This document shows positions 12,625-23,064 of a DNA stretch of 64,000 nucleotides, piece by piece (the first letter of the stretch is position 1; every line of letters starts with the position of its first letter). The notes below the pieces were generated by a model, which worked only from the letters and a program-made list of their open reading frames with translations, was not told the origin of the DNA and ran no database searches. Source of the DNA: Hymenopus coronatus (Eukaryota; Arthropoda; Insecta; Mantodea; Hymenopodidae); the NCBI GenBank assembly GCA_030762935.1, contig CM060900.1, positions 439,579,259-439,643,258 on the forward strand. Reading direction: 5' to 3'. The translations under genes were made by a program, and so were the position numbers.

Positions 12625-13054
12625 TGTGACTATGCCTTGCTGGCCCACAATCACTGCACGAGTATTAGTGGTTTGCTTTGGAAAGCTTATAGCTGATTGT
12701 TGCATGTGTGAGGTTGGCTTCCTTTATGAAGTTGGACACACTTGCAGGAGCCATAAATTTTACATAGGCAGAGCAGCCGCAGTACTTCAAACCTTTGGAA
12801 TACCAAACCTGAGCACAATGGACACATGCTGGAAAATTTCTTATTTCTGGAAGCTTCTTTCCACATCACCCACAACTATAAACAGGATGGCTGCAAGCCA
12901 GATGAATGAATTTTTTTGACTGGGAGTTCAATGTGCAGTTGCGTGAGAAAGAGCAGTCAACCTCTAATGTCAAAGCAGTGAGAATTGTTGTGAAAACAGC
13001 AGAATAAAGACATTCATTTGTAATCAGTTTGAGTAATAAGAGATATTTGTTACA
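12625..13054 (+). repeat. 5' LTR of the gypsy-like element
   Basis: Shares ordered blocks with 15068-15510: GTTGGCTTCCTTTATG, GCAGTACTTCAAA.CTT.GAAT.CCA, TTTCTGGAA..TT and GTAATCAGTTTGAGTAATAA. It ends in TTGTTACA just before the primer-site-like sequence. Confidence 0.85.
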
Positions 13055-13082
13055 CTGGTGTCAAGTGGGGTTTAACACCATG

Positions 13083-14081
13083 ATGGAGAAGATGATAAAA
13101 ACCTAACTGGCAAAAATCAAGAATGTGAAATCAGGAATAGAGAAGATGCAGGCATAAATGAAGATGGAAAATGATTTGGCAGGGAGAAGCTGGAAGAGAG
13201 AATAAGTCTGGAATGGATGAAATAAAATTTGAAATGAAGACCATAATGAAATCCGATATGGAGAAGGTGAGAGATGAAATTACTGAATTGTGCAATGGAG
13301 AAAATGAAAGATGGAACTATCAAATAAAATTGAGGAATAACTGGCCAATGTGAAGAAGGATGTGGAAAAACTTGTAGGAAATTTGGAAGAGTTTGAAAGG
13401 AAGGTGAAAGAGCTTGGTCAATATGTTAACAGCCTGGAAGACCCTGGATTTGTGCATGTGCATCAAGCCACCAAAATTGACAGAACACCCACTTTCAAAA
13501 TCTTTTGCTGACAGTTTGTCATCACCATCACCCACAACCAATCGTCAGCATAGGAGGAGCTGCACAATTGATGAAAAACCTCCAGGAACTGGTGGAAGAA
13601 GTGCTGAATATGATCCCAATGTTCTCCATGTCCATGGAGATCTTGAAGGCCCTTGAGAACCAGTACAGGAACCAGCACGTGAATACAGCCTACCGCATTA
13701 AGCTCAAGTTGAGGCTGCAACAGCCAGGGGAGGCGATGCAGGAGTTTTCCCTGGCAATTAAACAACTGGTGAGCAAAGCCCTAATGAACATACCACTTAG
13801 TTATATGTCCCAGGAATCTGTATACTCCTTTGTCGATGGCATGCATGATGTGAAGATACGACAACTTGGCAACTCCAAGACAATCCAGTAGGCATTAACA
13901 GCAGCCTTCAGGATGGAGTTAGCCAAGATAACAGCTGTGCCCACAACTAAAGACCAGGAGAATTCAGTAAGACAAGGAGAGAGAAAGAGACAACCCAGAG
14001 ATAATGGTGACCTCCAAGTGGTTTTTGCTTAAGGTGTGCCAACCAGGATACCTAGCAAAAGACTGTGCATGCTAAAGCCAT
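13083..14081 (+). pseudogene. gag remnant of the gypsy-like element
   Basis: Spread over several frames. At 13083-13440 there is a Lys/Glu-rich, coiled-coil-like stretch. At 13505-13891 a frame ends in the capsid-like segment KLRLQQPGEAMQEFSLAIKQL followed by a FVDGMHDVKIRQL block, typical of metaviral Gag. Near 14020-14072 a decayed zinc knuckle reads as KVCQPGYLAKDC. Frameshifts and stops separate the parts, so no full Gag protein can be made. Confidence 0.7.
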
Positions 14082-14126
14082 CAGGCAAGAAACAGTGGAG
14101 GGGCACATTGGGACCATTGACCTTGA

Positions 14127-14486
14127 ATGGCATTATGTGCCTTGGGTAGGAGGGTGGATAACAGCCTCATCACAGACAGTTGGATACAATGGAAGCTGTG
14201 CTGGATTCTAGTAGACACAGGTGCAGCCATGACTGTAATCAGACCTGATATGGCAAAGGGCTTGCTGACTCTAACACCCAGACAGTCCTACCAACTAGTG
14301 GCTGCATCAGGCGACATCTTGTCTGTGAAGAAAGAGGTCCTGTTGGAGTTGACACTGGGGTGGAACTTTGTGAGCCTGTGGATGATTATTGCAAGGATGG
14401 CTGAAATGGTGATACTGAGACTGTATGCCCTCCGGAGCCATGAGGTGATGGTTAATGTTGACTGGAGGATTTTGCAGCTTGGCTGA
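14127..14486 (+). pseudogene. Retropepsin-like protease fragment
   Basis: The open frame contains WILVDTGAAMTVI, the active-site block of retroviral-type aspartic proteases (D-T-G-A), then a flap-like region. It follows the gag zinc knuckle as in Ty3/gypsy elements. The frame ends before any reverse transcriptase; sequence from 14487 to the right LTR shows no RT motifs. Confidence 0.75.
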
Positions 14487-15067
14487 GACAAGTTGTTGCT
14501 CCACAGCCCCCACAAACATCTGGGGATCTGCAGGGGATCCTGATAGACAATGTAGTTGTGCCCACAAGAAGTGATATGGTTGTGAAGGAGCACCTGGAGG
14601 GTCAATGAACATGGTTTTGCGATGGAAGACAACATTGAATGGATTATATGTTGTGCAGGTATTGTTGCCTTCTCAGGAGGAAATGCCAATGAGGCTGCTT
14701 AATCCAATGGACATTAAGGTAGGGATGGGGTTAGTAAAATGCAAACCAGCTGGAATTGTATCACCTTGCGACAGATCCAGCTAGCCAGCATCATCACAGG
14801 ATTTGGCACCCCAGCTACATACATAAGTTGGTCTGGTCCTTCTCTTAAGGTGTGGGGGGGTGGATGAATAATAGCGATAAGACATCCTAATGAACTATCT
14901 AACACCTGGTAATCTAAATGGAACGGTGATGCTGGACTTCAAGAGGAAAAGAAAGTAAAGGTATTCCCCAGCAAGTTAAGTAATAAAATATAAGGCATAC
15001 ACATACAAGAATGCAATACCTGTGTCCATAAAAATATTAAAACAAAAATGGCACTTAGACACTTTGA

Positions 15068-15510
15068 TGTCGTGACTATGCACTGAATGCACAAGTTTAA
15101 GCCTTGCAGTCTTGTAATTGCCTCATATATGTTGCTTGCTTTGATTGTAAAGCCAACTATTGCACATGCATGGTTGGCTTCCTTTATGTAGCTGCGCTTA
15201 TTGTCACAGGGGTGATAGACTTAACACATGGAGAGCAGTCATAGTACTTCAAAGCCTTAGAATGCCATACCTGGATTTAGTGCACACATGGTAGAATGGT
15301 CTCTACTTCTGGAAATTTTTGGCCACGTCATCGACAGGTATAAAAGGGGACAGCTTAGCACAGAAGAGTCAGGTTTCAACTGTGAGTTCTGAGTGTCCAA
15401 TAAAGAGACAGCCAAAGTATCAAGAGTAAGTGTTGCAGTAATGAGAAAAGTTGTACTACAAGGAAGATAATTATGTAATCAGTTTTGAGTAATAAAGATA
15501 TTTTGTTACA
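15068..15510 (+). repeat. 3' LTR of the gypsy-like element
   Basis: Partner of 12625-13054 and the better-preserved copy of the promoter (TATA box near 15339) and the poly(A) signal (AATAAAG). It ends TTTTGTTACA at 15510. Confidence 0.85.
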
Positions 15511-15919
15511 AATTATTTGTTTGTTCACATTATGTTATGCAGCAAACTGGTAAGCTGAATCAGATTTTAAAAAATTCAATGCCATGGTCAGGACTTTTAA
15601 TCGCAGATTTTTGGCTCTCCATGCTGACATTGCCTTTATAAATATATAAAGACTGTGAACTACAGAAACAATATGGTGTGTCCGAAAGCTAAGATAAAGA
15701 ATGTTGACATATTTAATAGATTACTTTGTTCTTATTGTAATTTAACTGAGTAATCATATACGTGTTCTTTGGGTCTTCAAAAAAATGATTTACTGTATAT
15801 ACTTTTATCCAGTACATATTGTGGGTAGACTGGTTTTTCCAATATGAAATCTTCTGCAAAAGATAGTGTTCAAGGAAGAACAAAGATCAATAATTATATT
15901 TGCATTTTTCTTTTTCCAG

Positions 15920-16134
15920 ATCCTCATGGTGGACCAGTGTATCATCTGGTATCAGTACCACATTCTAACGAAATAGCATCGTTGTTTGAACTAGATCCAA
16001 CAACATTAACAAGAGGGGACTCACTTGTTCCTCAATCATCGTATGTAAGACTGCATCACCTTTGTACTAACACATGGGTCCATAGTACATCTATACCAAT
16101 AGATAAGGATGAGGAGAAACCGGTTATGTCAAAG
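15920..16134 (+). CDS. Itpr: IP3 receptor exon (MIR domain, second half)
   Basis: This exon adds two bases to the split Asp codon, then 71 codons: [42 protein letters not shown] and [13 protein letters not shown]. These are the diagnostic blocks of the IP3 receptor MIR repeats on the beta-trefoil side of the ligand pocket. The acceptor is CTTTTTCCAG (ends 15919). The donor AAAG|GTGAAT leaves phase 0, so the next codon is GTT at 21062. The ATG at 15844 that precedes the segment in an open frame is intronic and not the start. The next intron is 4,927 bp and carries several mobile elements. Confidence 0.97.
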
Positions 16135-17091
16135 GTGAATAGGGGTTGTTTCCTATGTACTTTTTAGTAGTAATGAAGATCATTAACATCAAAAACACAA
16201 ATTTGCAAATATTGGAACAGTATCTTTAATTATTGTAGCTTTCTCACACTAGCAAATAAAGTAAGTTAAGTTATGCATTGTTTGAGTTTTCAAATAAATA
16301 TTTTATTAGAAACATTTTCAGCTTCAAAAATTCACAATCACATTGAAACTTAACTTACCATTAAAAAATTCTGATAAACTTTTTAATTTATTTTTTTATT
16401 TACATCTTGCTTTATTTTTTCCCCCAATTGTCAAATTGGTAATAAATTTAGATTCTTGTATTTTTTGTGTACACGCATTAATAAATTGTGATGTGGGTTG
16501 AATTAGATAGCATTCTGAATCAGAATTTGTAAACCTAAAATATCACTATAAAGTCATTTTACCTGGACATGTTTCAAAGCTTGCTCACCCCATAGTCAGC
16601 ATTCTCCAATTGATGCAGCAGTTTTTCCCAGTAGTTATATATACTCTGTGGTCAATTTATATAGTGCTGTTAATACAAGCTTTATACATAGAGTTTCCTA
16701 GATTCTATTCTTTATATCTGTTAGTACTCAATAGTTTAAAGGATCTAGCTATTGCACAAATGTAGATAAACTTTTTCTGTGAGTAATTAAATTGTTTGGC
16801 ATTAAACAGATTCAGAATGAGAAATCACATCTGTTTGCTCACTTAGTAAACACCATCATGTAGAGTAAACATTCTTGAATAACCATAAATAAATTGCATT
16901 AATAAATTTAGTAGGACAGTTCTAATGCTTCCAAATGCAACATTTTAAGTCAAAATGGCACAATGATTAAAGAACAAACCAAAATTTCCTATCCACTTTG
17001 CAATAAATTGTATAAAGTCTTAATTGTACACATAAACAAACCACATACACAGGAATATTAAAATCTCTAATAGGTGCTTTCCAACGGATAA
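16135..17091. other. Intronic sequence, nothing recognised
   Basis: AT-rich intron with no open frame of note and no repeat that I can assign. Confidence 0.5.
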
Positions 17092-17370
17092 GTCATCCTC
17101 CGTAGTAGTAGCAGTTACCATGCTAACTTCATATACCCAAGGTTGTGGGTTCAAACCTGGCGGAGGATGATGGATTTTTTCGGGTGTAAAAATCCTTTAC
17201 ATGGCTTCCTTAAGAAGGAAATAAAGCTATTGGTCCCATGTCGTAGATTTATGGCACGTAAGAGAACCTCAAGCCTGATAAAAGGCCTCTGATTAAAATC
17301 AGGCAGTCTTTCATGCCCAATATAGAATGGGATGCTGAGAACTGCTGGAGTATCCACTCCCACTCCAACT
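17092..17370 (+). mobile_element. tRNA-derived SINE (family A), copy 1
   Basis: The head GTCATCCTCC..GGAGGATGATGG encloses a tRNA-like segment whose B box reads GGTTCAAACCT. The body includes GGTAAAAATCC, GGCTTCCT, TGGTCCCATGTCGTAGATTTA, GGCACGTAAGAGAAC and TTCATGCCCA. The same ordered blocks recur at 56218-56482. It ends in a short A-rich run. Confidence 0.85.
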
Positions 17371-17574
17371 GATTAAAAAAAATTAATAGCTCAGATACTC
17401 TTCCCAATATCAATGGCACTACAAGCAATATACCCTATGATGATAGTAGCGTTATAATAATAAAAAATATGCACATGGTTAAAATCTGAATGAATGGCTG
17501 AATGAATTCAATTTTTATCTTGATGATACTGCCTTTAATGAAAATGTATCTCAATTTATTTAATTTCTTTCTAG

Positions 17575-17711
17575 AGCAACACGTTTAATGTCAGGACCTA
17601 AAAACCATGTGAAGAAATATATTGAAGCACGAAAAATACCAACAATCCTCGAAGGTCTTGCAAAGCTATGTTTAAGATGCATGGGAAAATTTGATTATGA
17701 AGTAATCTAGT
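17575..17711 (+). pseudogene. Small RIIa/Dpy-30-like ORF (orphan exon or retro-relic)
   Basis: Directly after the acceptor-like tract TTTCTTTCTAG a frame runs ATRLMSGPKNHVKKYIEA, then RKIPTILEGLAKLCL, and stops at TAG (46 residues). The pattern K-x-Y-I-x-x-R-x-I-P-x-[IL]-[LF]-E-x-L resembles RIIa/Dpy-30-type dimerisation helices, such as those at the N-termini of adenylate kinase 5-like and sperm/ciliary proteins. AATAAA follows within 70 bp. In the Itpr reading frame the same segment hits a stop after eight codons, so it is not a receptor exon. It could be the last exon of a nested gene, a chance ORF, or a fragment of a processed copy. No other exon of such a gene was recognised nearby. Confidence 0.35.
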
Positions 17712-17789
17712 ATGAATTTTTCTATCAGAGGAAAAAGGTTGTCAGAAATATCGCATCTAAAAATCATAATAAATGTTAACCATTTACAA

Positions 17790-18608
17790 CTCATTTACAA
17801 CTTTTGAAGTGTAATCATACCTCAAAAGCATGCTGGAAGCAATTAATAGTCATGTCAGAGAATCATATGAAAATTCTGTTGATGGCAAACTCTCACTTGC
17901 TAGAAATATCTCCAGAAATAATGCTAAACTTGCTGAATAAAATGGCAATTGAGGAAGGTGATTTTGAGAGGAATAAAAACTCTCACAGCTGCTAAATTAC
18001 TAGCTGAAATTTTGAGCCTTATTCTAAAAATGGCATTTGTGCTTGATAACGTAAAAAAGCTCGAACCATATTAGCACACAAAGGTAGTAATGAAAATGAC
18101 TTAAGAAAATGGAGACCTGTTACTGTATCTTCTGTGGTACAATATGTATTTTCAGAAACTATTAATTTTATTGTCAGGAAGTTAATTGATCTCAACCCAT
18201 ACCAATGAGGCTCCCTCATATCACTTGGAACATTTATTAATATTAATATAGTTGAAGGAATCTTGTGCACCGCTACTTCATCAAAGTGTTCCACTGGTTT
18301 TGTTAGATGTGAGTAAGGCATTTGATGCCATTGGATGTAATCACCTGCTTAGAAAATGTCCTCAGGGAGAACTTCTTAGAATTAAGACACACAACAATGT
18401 AAGATCCAGCCTGGCAAATGCACTATGTGAAACTGCACTGGAAGTTTATGAGAAAGTTCACTGCCTAGTTGATGGTGATAGTAATCATTGCATAGACACC
18501 ATTGTAATAAACAGAAGAAAATTTGAAGCAGAGATAATCAACTTAACCATCCACTTTGCCTCTAGAAGTCCATTTAGAAACAGAAAATATATGAGCTTGC
18601 AAGACCAT
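17790..18608 (+). mobile_element. Non-LTR reverse transcriptase relic (R2-like)
   Basis: The plus-strand translation contains NDLRKWRPVTVSSVVQYVF around 18095-18160, then LNPYQ, and after a frame break PLVLLDVSKAFDAIGCNHLL at 18292-18350. This order (WRP, then LDVSKAFD) is the fingers/palm A region of non-LTR reverse transcriptases, and the wording is closest to the R2/R4-type group. Stops interrupt it, and the FADD box is missing. It is followed at once by a SINE insertion at 18625. Confidence 0.6.
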
Positions 18609-18624
18609 ACTTTAAAGAACATTG

Positions 18625-18926
18625 GCTCTTTGGCACAACTCACCAAGAACCTTGGCCTACCGTCTGGCCGCTGCGTCCCCATCTTGTTCTATTACAGACG
18701 TGATGGATTGGGTGCAGTATTGAGGGATGAGACGTGGTCAGCGCTTCGATCCCCCCCAGCCAGTTAATGCCTCTTCATGACCTGGAGCCCCTACTTCTCA
18801 ATTGGCCCCCCAGGGACTCTGGTCCAGGTCTCCCAGCAGGGGAAAAATCCCCATGCCAGCACTAGGAATGAAACCCAGGTCTCCCGCTTGGCAAGCAGCA
18901 ACACTACCACTGCGCTAAGGAGACTA
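18625..18926 (-). mobile_element. tRNA-derived SINE (family B), minus copy
   Basis: Reverse complement of the intact copy at 54979-55325: AGGAGACTA, the tRNA-like head, CCCAGGTCTCCCGCTTGG, GGGGCCAATTGAGAAG (as complement), and the ACGCAGCGGCC and AGGCCAAGG blocks all appear in the expected reversed order. It is flanked by CTTTAAAGAACATT (18610-18623) and CCTTAAAGAACATT (18927-18940), a 14-bp target duplication with one mismatch. Confidence 0.9.
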
Positions 18927-19503
18927 CCTTAAAGAACATTACCACAAAATTAATAGTAGACCTATTTTTTGGATTCCAATGAACAGCCACAAATGTTTAT
19001 GAAATGGAGGGCAAAATATAAAATTAAAAGAAGTATTCAGCAAGCAATCACACAGAACATCATAAAATTTTCTGTAGACATCTTTCAAAATCATGTGTAT
19101 TGTTTAAAGAGCTGGTATGATGTATTATGGTTTAGAAAGTGCTTTATTTTTGTAATTATTCTCTTTTATTGTTATAGATTTTATGATGTTGCACATTTTT
19201 ACAGGCTTTGTTGTAATTTGTTCTCATAACTTAATTTTTATATAACTGTTATAACGTATGGTAAAATATTTTTTTTGTAATGCTTATAGCGTTTTTTGTT
19301 TAAAACCACTAATATATATTTTAGTCTGTGTAGCTAGGAAAATACATTTAGGAGTCTCAGATTAATAAATAAACAATGTATTGACTTTGATGTAATGGTC
19401 TTATGTTCCTAAATCCACAAGATAATTATTTTAGAGAAAAAATGTACATCTTAAAAAACCAAAACAATTACTGAGTTTTGATTTGCTGCCACATAGTATC
19501 ATC

Positions 19504-19667
19504 TAGGTTGAGAGGACCACATTAACCAGCCGAAAGGGATTGAGGTGCTGACCACATCTTACCCTACAATACTGCACCCCATCCATGAATCTGTCATGGA
19601 CCTAGGTGGGGGACGCAGCAGCCGGGCAGTAGGCCAAGGTTCCTTGTGAGCTGTCGTGCCATGGAGT
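19504..19667 (+). mobile_element. 5'-truncated SINE (family B)
   Basis: Only the 3' half of family B is present: GAGGACCACATTAACC, CAATACTGCACCCCATCCATGA, GGGGGACGCAGCAGCCGGGC and GAGCTGTCGTGCCATGGAGTTAT. It lacks the tRNA-like head, consistent with LINE-type truncated insertion. Confidence 0.85.
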
Positions 19668-20029
19668 TATTATTACAGTATCATCTGAAAATTCATGACC
19701 CAAGTGTCATTCACATCAAAGCCAACTCCTTCCAAAACCATAATATTTTCACTTCTACCAGGTGCATCAGGTTCACATTGATTTTTCCTACCATACATAC
19801 TCCTCCTTTCTTGCAAGTACACACAGTCAACAGCTAGTCACAAAGAACTGATAAGTGAATATGTGCCATTATAAATGAGTTACCAACAATAACAAGCATT
19901 GTCAATTTTTAGAATTAGTTTATTACACTTTAAAGAACTTTGTTTCACAGGTTGGAATATGTTTTAACACAACCCTAGAAATTATTAAACTAAAGTAATT
20001 ATGTTAATAAAGGAAAGGGAAAGAAAACG

Positions 20030-21010
20030 TTGAAAATTAACTCACCAAATAGAAATTATAGGGGCTGTCATCATCACTACCATTGTCATCACTAGATATA
20101 TCATTATCTTAATGTAGACTTATTACTATGTTCCGAAGGCATTCATCTCATAGTCCTTCAAGAAATCATCATCTTGTAGTTGTTCGGCACAGACAATGTA
20201 CTTCTGCCACTCTTCTATTGTTACATGTTTAGTGGAATCCTCCAGTAATTTTCTTATGTCTTTAATTTTGAATATATAATTCTTGTCTGCTATCTCGTTT
20301 TATTTGAGCTGTTCAATTGAATAATATTGGCAGTGATATGGAGGAAGCTATATTACTGCATGTCTCATTTCTGTAGCCATTTTATTAAGCTCTAATTGCC
20401 TATAATTGCTGCTGTGATATTTAACAATGCAAAGCAATTGGGCTATTGTGTTTGTAGGATCATGAGGCATGCCTTGAAGCCATTCTAAAATGTTTGTTTT
20501 CTTGAAATTTGTGTTGGAGATTTTTTTTCTGTAAGCATGGAGTGAAAGTTTGCGTTGTCCATGACTATCAACATCATTTTTCCAGCCTTGAAAGAGATCA
20601 GTAAAACATTCCCTAAACACTATATTATTCATTTCTTGATAATAATCAGTACAACTTTTGGATTGAAACCCCAATTTTGCCCCTTCTATGAAACCATAAT
20701 TGGCTGATCTGGCATGACAAATAATCAATGAGGTGTGTTCATTTACCTAATGGGATTTTTAGATCACTGTTTGTTTTAGAATCTTGCCAGATAAAACTTT
20801 TGGAGTGGTTTTGATTTACCTAAGTTTCTGTGATGTAAATAATAAGAATGAGTTTTACATCATTCCTTATCTCGTGCATTTTTCTTAAAAGAGAGTCTCT
20901 TGCCAGTATAATATCTTTCCTCTCCATCAAACATTTCTGACTGTTGTTGCCTTTTCGATATCTAAAGCCAAGTTCTTGGAATATAACCAATTTAAAATGC
21001 ATGGCCATAG
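20030..21010 (-). pseudogene. IS630/Tc1-mariner-type transposase relic
   Basis: Minus-strand fragments occur in the order expected for a DDE transposase found widely in insects. An N-terminal stretch (RKGNNSQKCLMERKDI..AR) lies at 20820-21008. The middle (TNILEWLQGMPHDPTN) lies at 20348-20728. The C-terminal LPPYHCQYYSIE block with IEEWQKYI follows toward 20100. The PYHCxxxxIE motif normally carries the third catalytic acidic residue. Stops and frameshifts separate the parts. No terminal inverted repeats were recognised. The relic ends about 50 bp before the Itpr exon at 21062. Confidence 0.7.
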
Positions 21011-21061
21011 ATATGTCAATTATACCTAAAACAATAATCTATGATGAATGCTTGGTTCTAG

Positions 21062-21222
21062 GTTGGCTGTGCCACCATTAAAGAGGATAAAGAAGCCTTT
21101 GCTTTGATCTCTGTATCACCAATGGAAGTGAGGGATCTGGATTTTGCAAATGATGCATGCAAAGTCTTAGCATCAGTGTCTTCCAAATTGGAAAAAGGGA
21201 CAATATCTCATAATGAGAGGAG
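21062..21222 (+). CDS. Itpr: IP3 receptor exon (core junction)
   Basis: Encodes 53 codons plus two bases: [36 protein letters not shown] and [12 protein letters not shown]. The KEDKEAFA and [10 protein letters not shown] blocks are strongly conserved in IP3 receptors and mark the passage from the beta-trefoil to the alpha-helical half of the ligand core. The acceptor tract is weak in pyrimidines (GCTTGGTTCTAG, ends 21061). The donor AGGAG|GTAAAA leaves AG, completed to AGG (Arg) by the base at 24627. A transposase relic lies just upstream. Confidence 0.97.
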
Positions 21223-21439
21223 GTAAAAGAGTTTTATTTGTTTTTAAGAGTAGCTGCTAAACAATGAAACAACAGAAATGCATTAATAAATTCAGTTAAG
21301 AAGATGTTTGTATATATCAACAACAATGAATATAGAGTAATTTGAGAGAATTTATTTTACATTGATTGAATCTAGGTGGATATGTGGAGTAGACATTGGG
21401 GGGATCGAGGAAGGGTGGGAAAGATTGGATTTAGTGTTG

Positions 21440-21800
21440 AGAACATTTTGAAAATTAATTTTAGGAGCCCTACAGTGTGCAGTTAATGCAGGAGTGATAA
21501 CAGAATTTGGTAGGGCTAGTATAAGAGGTCAGATAATGCAAAGGGTATTCAAGTATTACTTCACATTCAAAATTGCAAGAGACAGACATTCCGAAAGAAT
21601 GTTTAGAATTTCAAGGGAACAGGGTGGGAAGTAATTTAAGGTTAGGTAAGATTAAGCGGGAGGTGATCAGGGACAGTTTGGTGATATATGATATAGAATT
21701 GATAATTCTATAGAGATTTATATAAGAGATTTAAGGGAGTTCTTATGAACAGTTAGAATGAGATGAAACAAGGCAAATAGAAAAGCAGTCAATAAAAGAA
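21440..21800 (+). mobile_element. LINE C-terminal relic
   Basis: A plus-strand frame reads TEFGRASIRGQIMQRVFKYY near 21500-21560. This parallels IELGRVASKGKIMERALKFW in the intact LINE ORF at 28894-30015. Both the wording and spacing suggest an old copy of the same family. The remainder is degraded. Confidence 0.4.
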
Positions 21801-22087
21801 TCTCACTGTGAACAAATTTTATTTCTTGGTCAGAATCTTTTGAGATGGTGGAAAGAGGAGATAAGGATGATACGTGGCTGCATGGTAGCTAGAAATAAGT
21901 CCTAACAGAGGTAACTGGCATGATACAGGAATCTGGTTTTCCACCTTTGCCCTTTGATGTCTTAAACTCTGACTGAAGAATATGTAGGTGTAGTTTGTAT
22001 AGCAAAAAAGTGTACATGTTATATAGAGGATACTTGAATAATGGTCAGGTGCTAAAGTGATAACCACCAGTGTATTGGTTTTAGCAG

Positions 22088-22341
22088 GTGTTTTTTTTTT
22101 TTTTTTTTTTTTTGGTAGTGTTTAACACCTGCTTTAACTACTTATGGCACTGCAGGCGGTGACACTGGTTATACATGAATGATGATGAAATGCAATGGCA
22201 GGGGAAACCGGAGTACCTGGAGAAAACCTGCCCCAGCGCTGCTTTGTCCACCACAAATCTCCCATGCAGTCGCTTGGGATCGAACCCCAGCCGTCTAGGT
22301 GAGAGGAAAGTGGTCTAACCACTCAGCCACGGCGCGGCCCA
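22088..22341 (-). mobile_element. tRNA-derived SINE (family C), minus copy
   Basis: Starts with a 23-base T run (22091-22113, the complement of a poly(A) tail) and ends with the complement of a tRNA-like head (GGGATCGAACCCC = B box; GGTCTAACCAC; GCCACGGCGCGGCCC). It is flanked by TTTTAGCAG at 22079-22087 and 22342-22350. The flanks indicate LINE-type insertion. Confidence 0.9.
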
Positions 22342-23062
22342 TTTTAGCAGTGTAATAAACAAACAGATAAATAAATAAATGAATAAATGGACAGATGCAT
22401 GCACACATGCTGCATATTCCTTTACTTTTGTTGCAAATAATTGTTGACATGAACCACTTTACAGTTGCGTAAGTTACAGGCAAGTTAATTTTTCTAGCAA
22501 TGATTCATTGCAGTTTTAAGTTATGTACTTCACCTCTAAACTTAGGAATCAGTTTTTTTTTTAATTAAACTGAAACATTTTGTTATCCCTATGCAAAAGT
22601 AATCAATAGACTTATATTCAATTTTTGAGTCTTTAAAAACAATATTATCAAATTGTTCATCAGGGTGAAGCTTTTTGTATAGCAAACTATTCTAGTTTCT
22701 AATATTTCAATTTATATACTACAAAATTCCTGAGAGGTAAACCCAACCATAAATTTGTATTTAGGAAAAAAGATTTATGTCCTGTTTCACATCTGAAATT
22801 GTTCACAAAAGCAGTGTATCAATTTAGACAGGTAAACTTTAAAAGATTTATAATTATAATTAAACCAGACAGGATGAGGGCTGTATTTGTGTATATTGAT
22901 GTCACTATTATGTAGGGTTTGGCATCTGTAGATAAAATACACACATATGCATTTGTTCAGTACATCAGAAAGCTGATTCTCATATTTGTGTATTAAAATA
23001 TAGATAACTGCTTTGTAAACAGCTATTGGACAGTTTTTTGAATAGGCTATTTGAGAAACATG
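22342..23062. other. Intronic sequence, nothing recognised
   Basis: AT-rich, with a short AAAT-type repeat near 22367-22388. No element or gene identified. Confidence 0.5.
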
Positions 23063-23064
23063 TA

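Larger units (their letters stand above)
12625..15510 (+). mobile_element. gypsy-like LTR retrotransposon, internally deleted
   Basis: Two related direct repeats of about 430-443 bp (12625-13054 and 15068-15510) bound the element. Both start near TGACTATGC and end in ATTTTGTTACA or a close match, with AGTAATAA(A)GA just before. A primer-site-like TGGTGTCAAGTGGGG follows the left LTR at once. The right LTR has a GTATAAAAGGG TATA box (about 15339) and an AATAAAG signal. Inside are gag remnants, a CCHC knuckle and a retropepsin, in that order. Reverse transcriptase, RNase H and integrase are missing, so the copy is a non-autonomous deletion derivative. A purine-rich tract at 14940-14961 lies about 100 bp before the right LTR, further than usual. 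Confidence 0.85.

Noticed and set aside
18252..18767. 171-codon open frame
   Set aside because: Chimera: RT-like residues at its start, then read-through into the minus-strand SINE at 18625. Not a gene as such.
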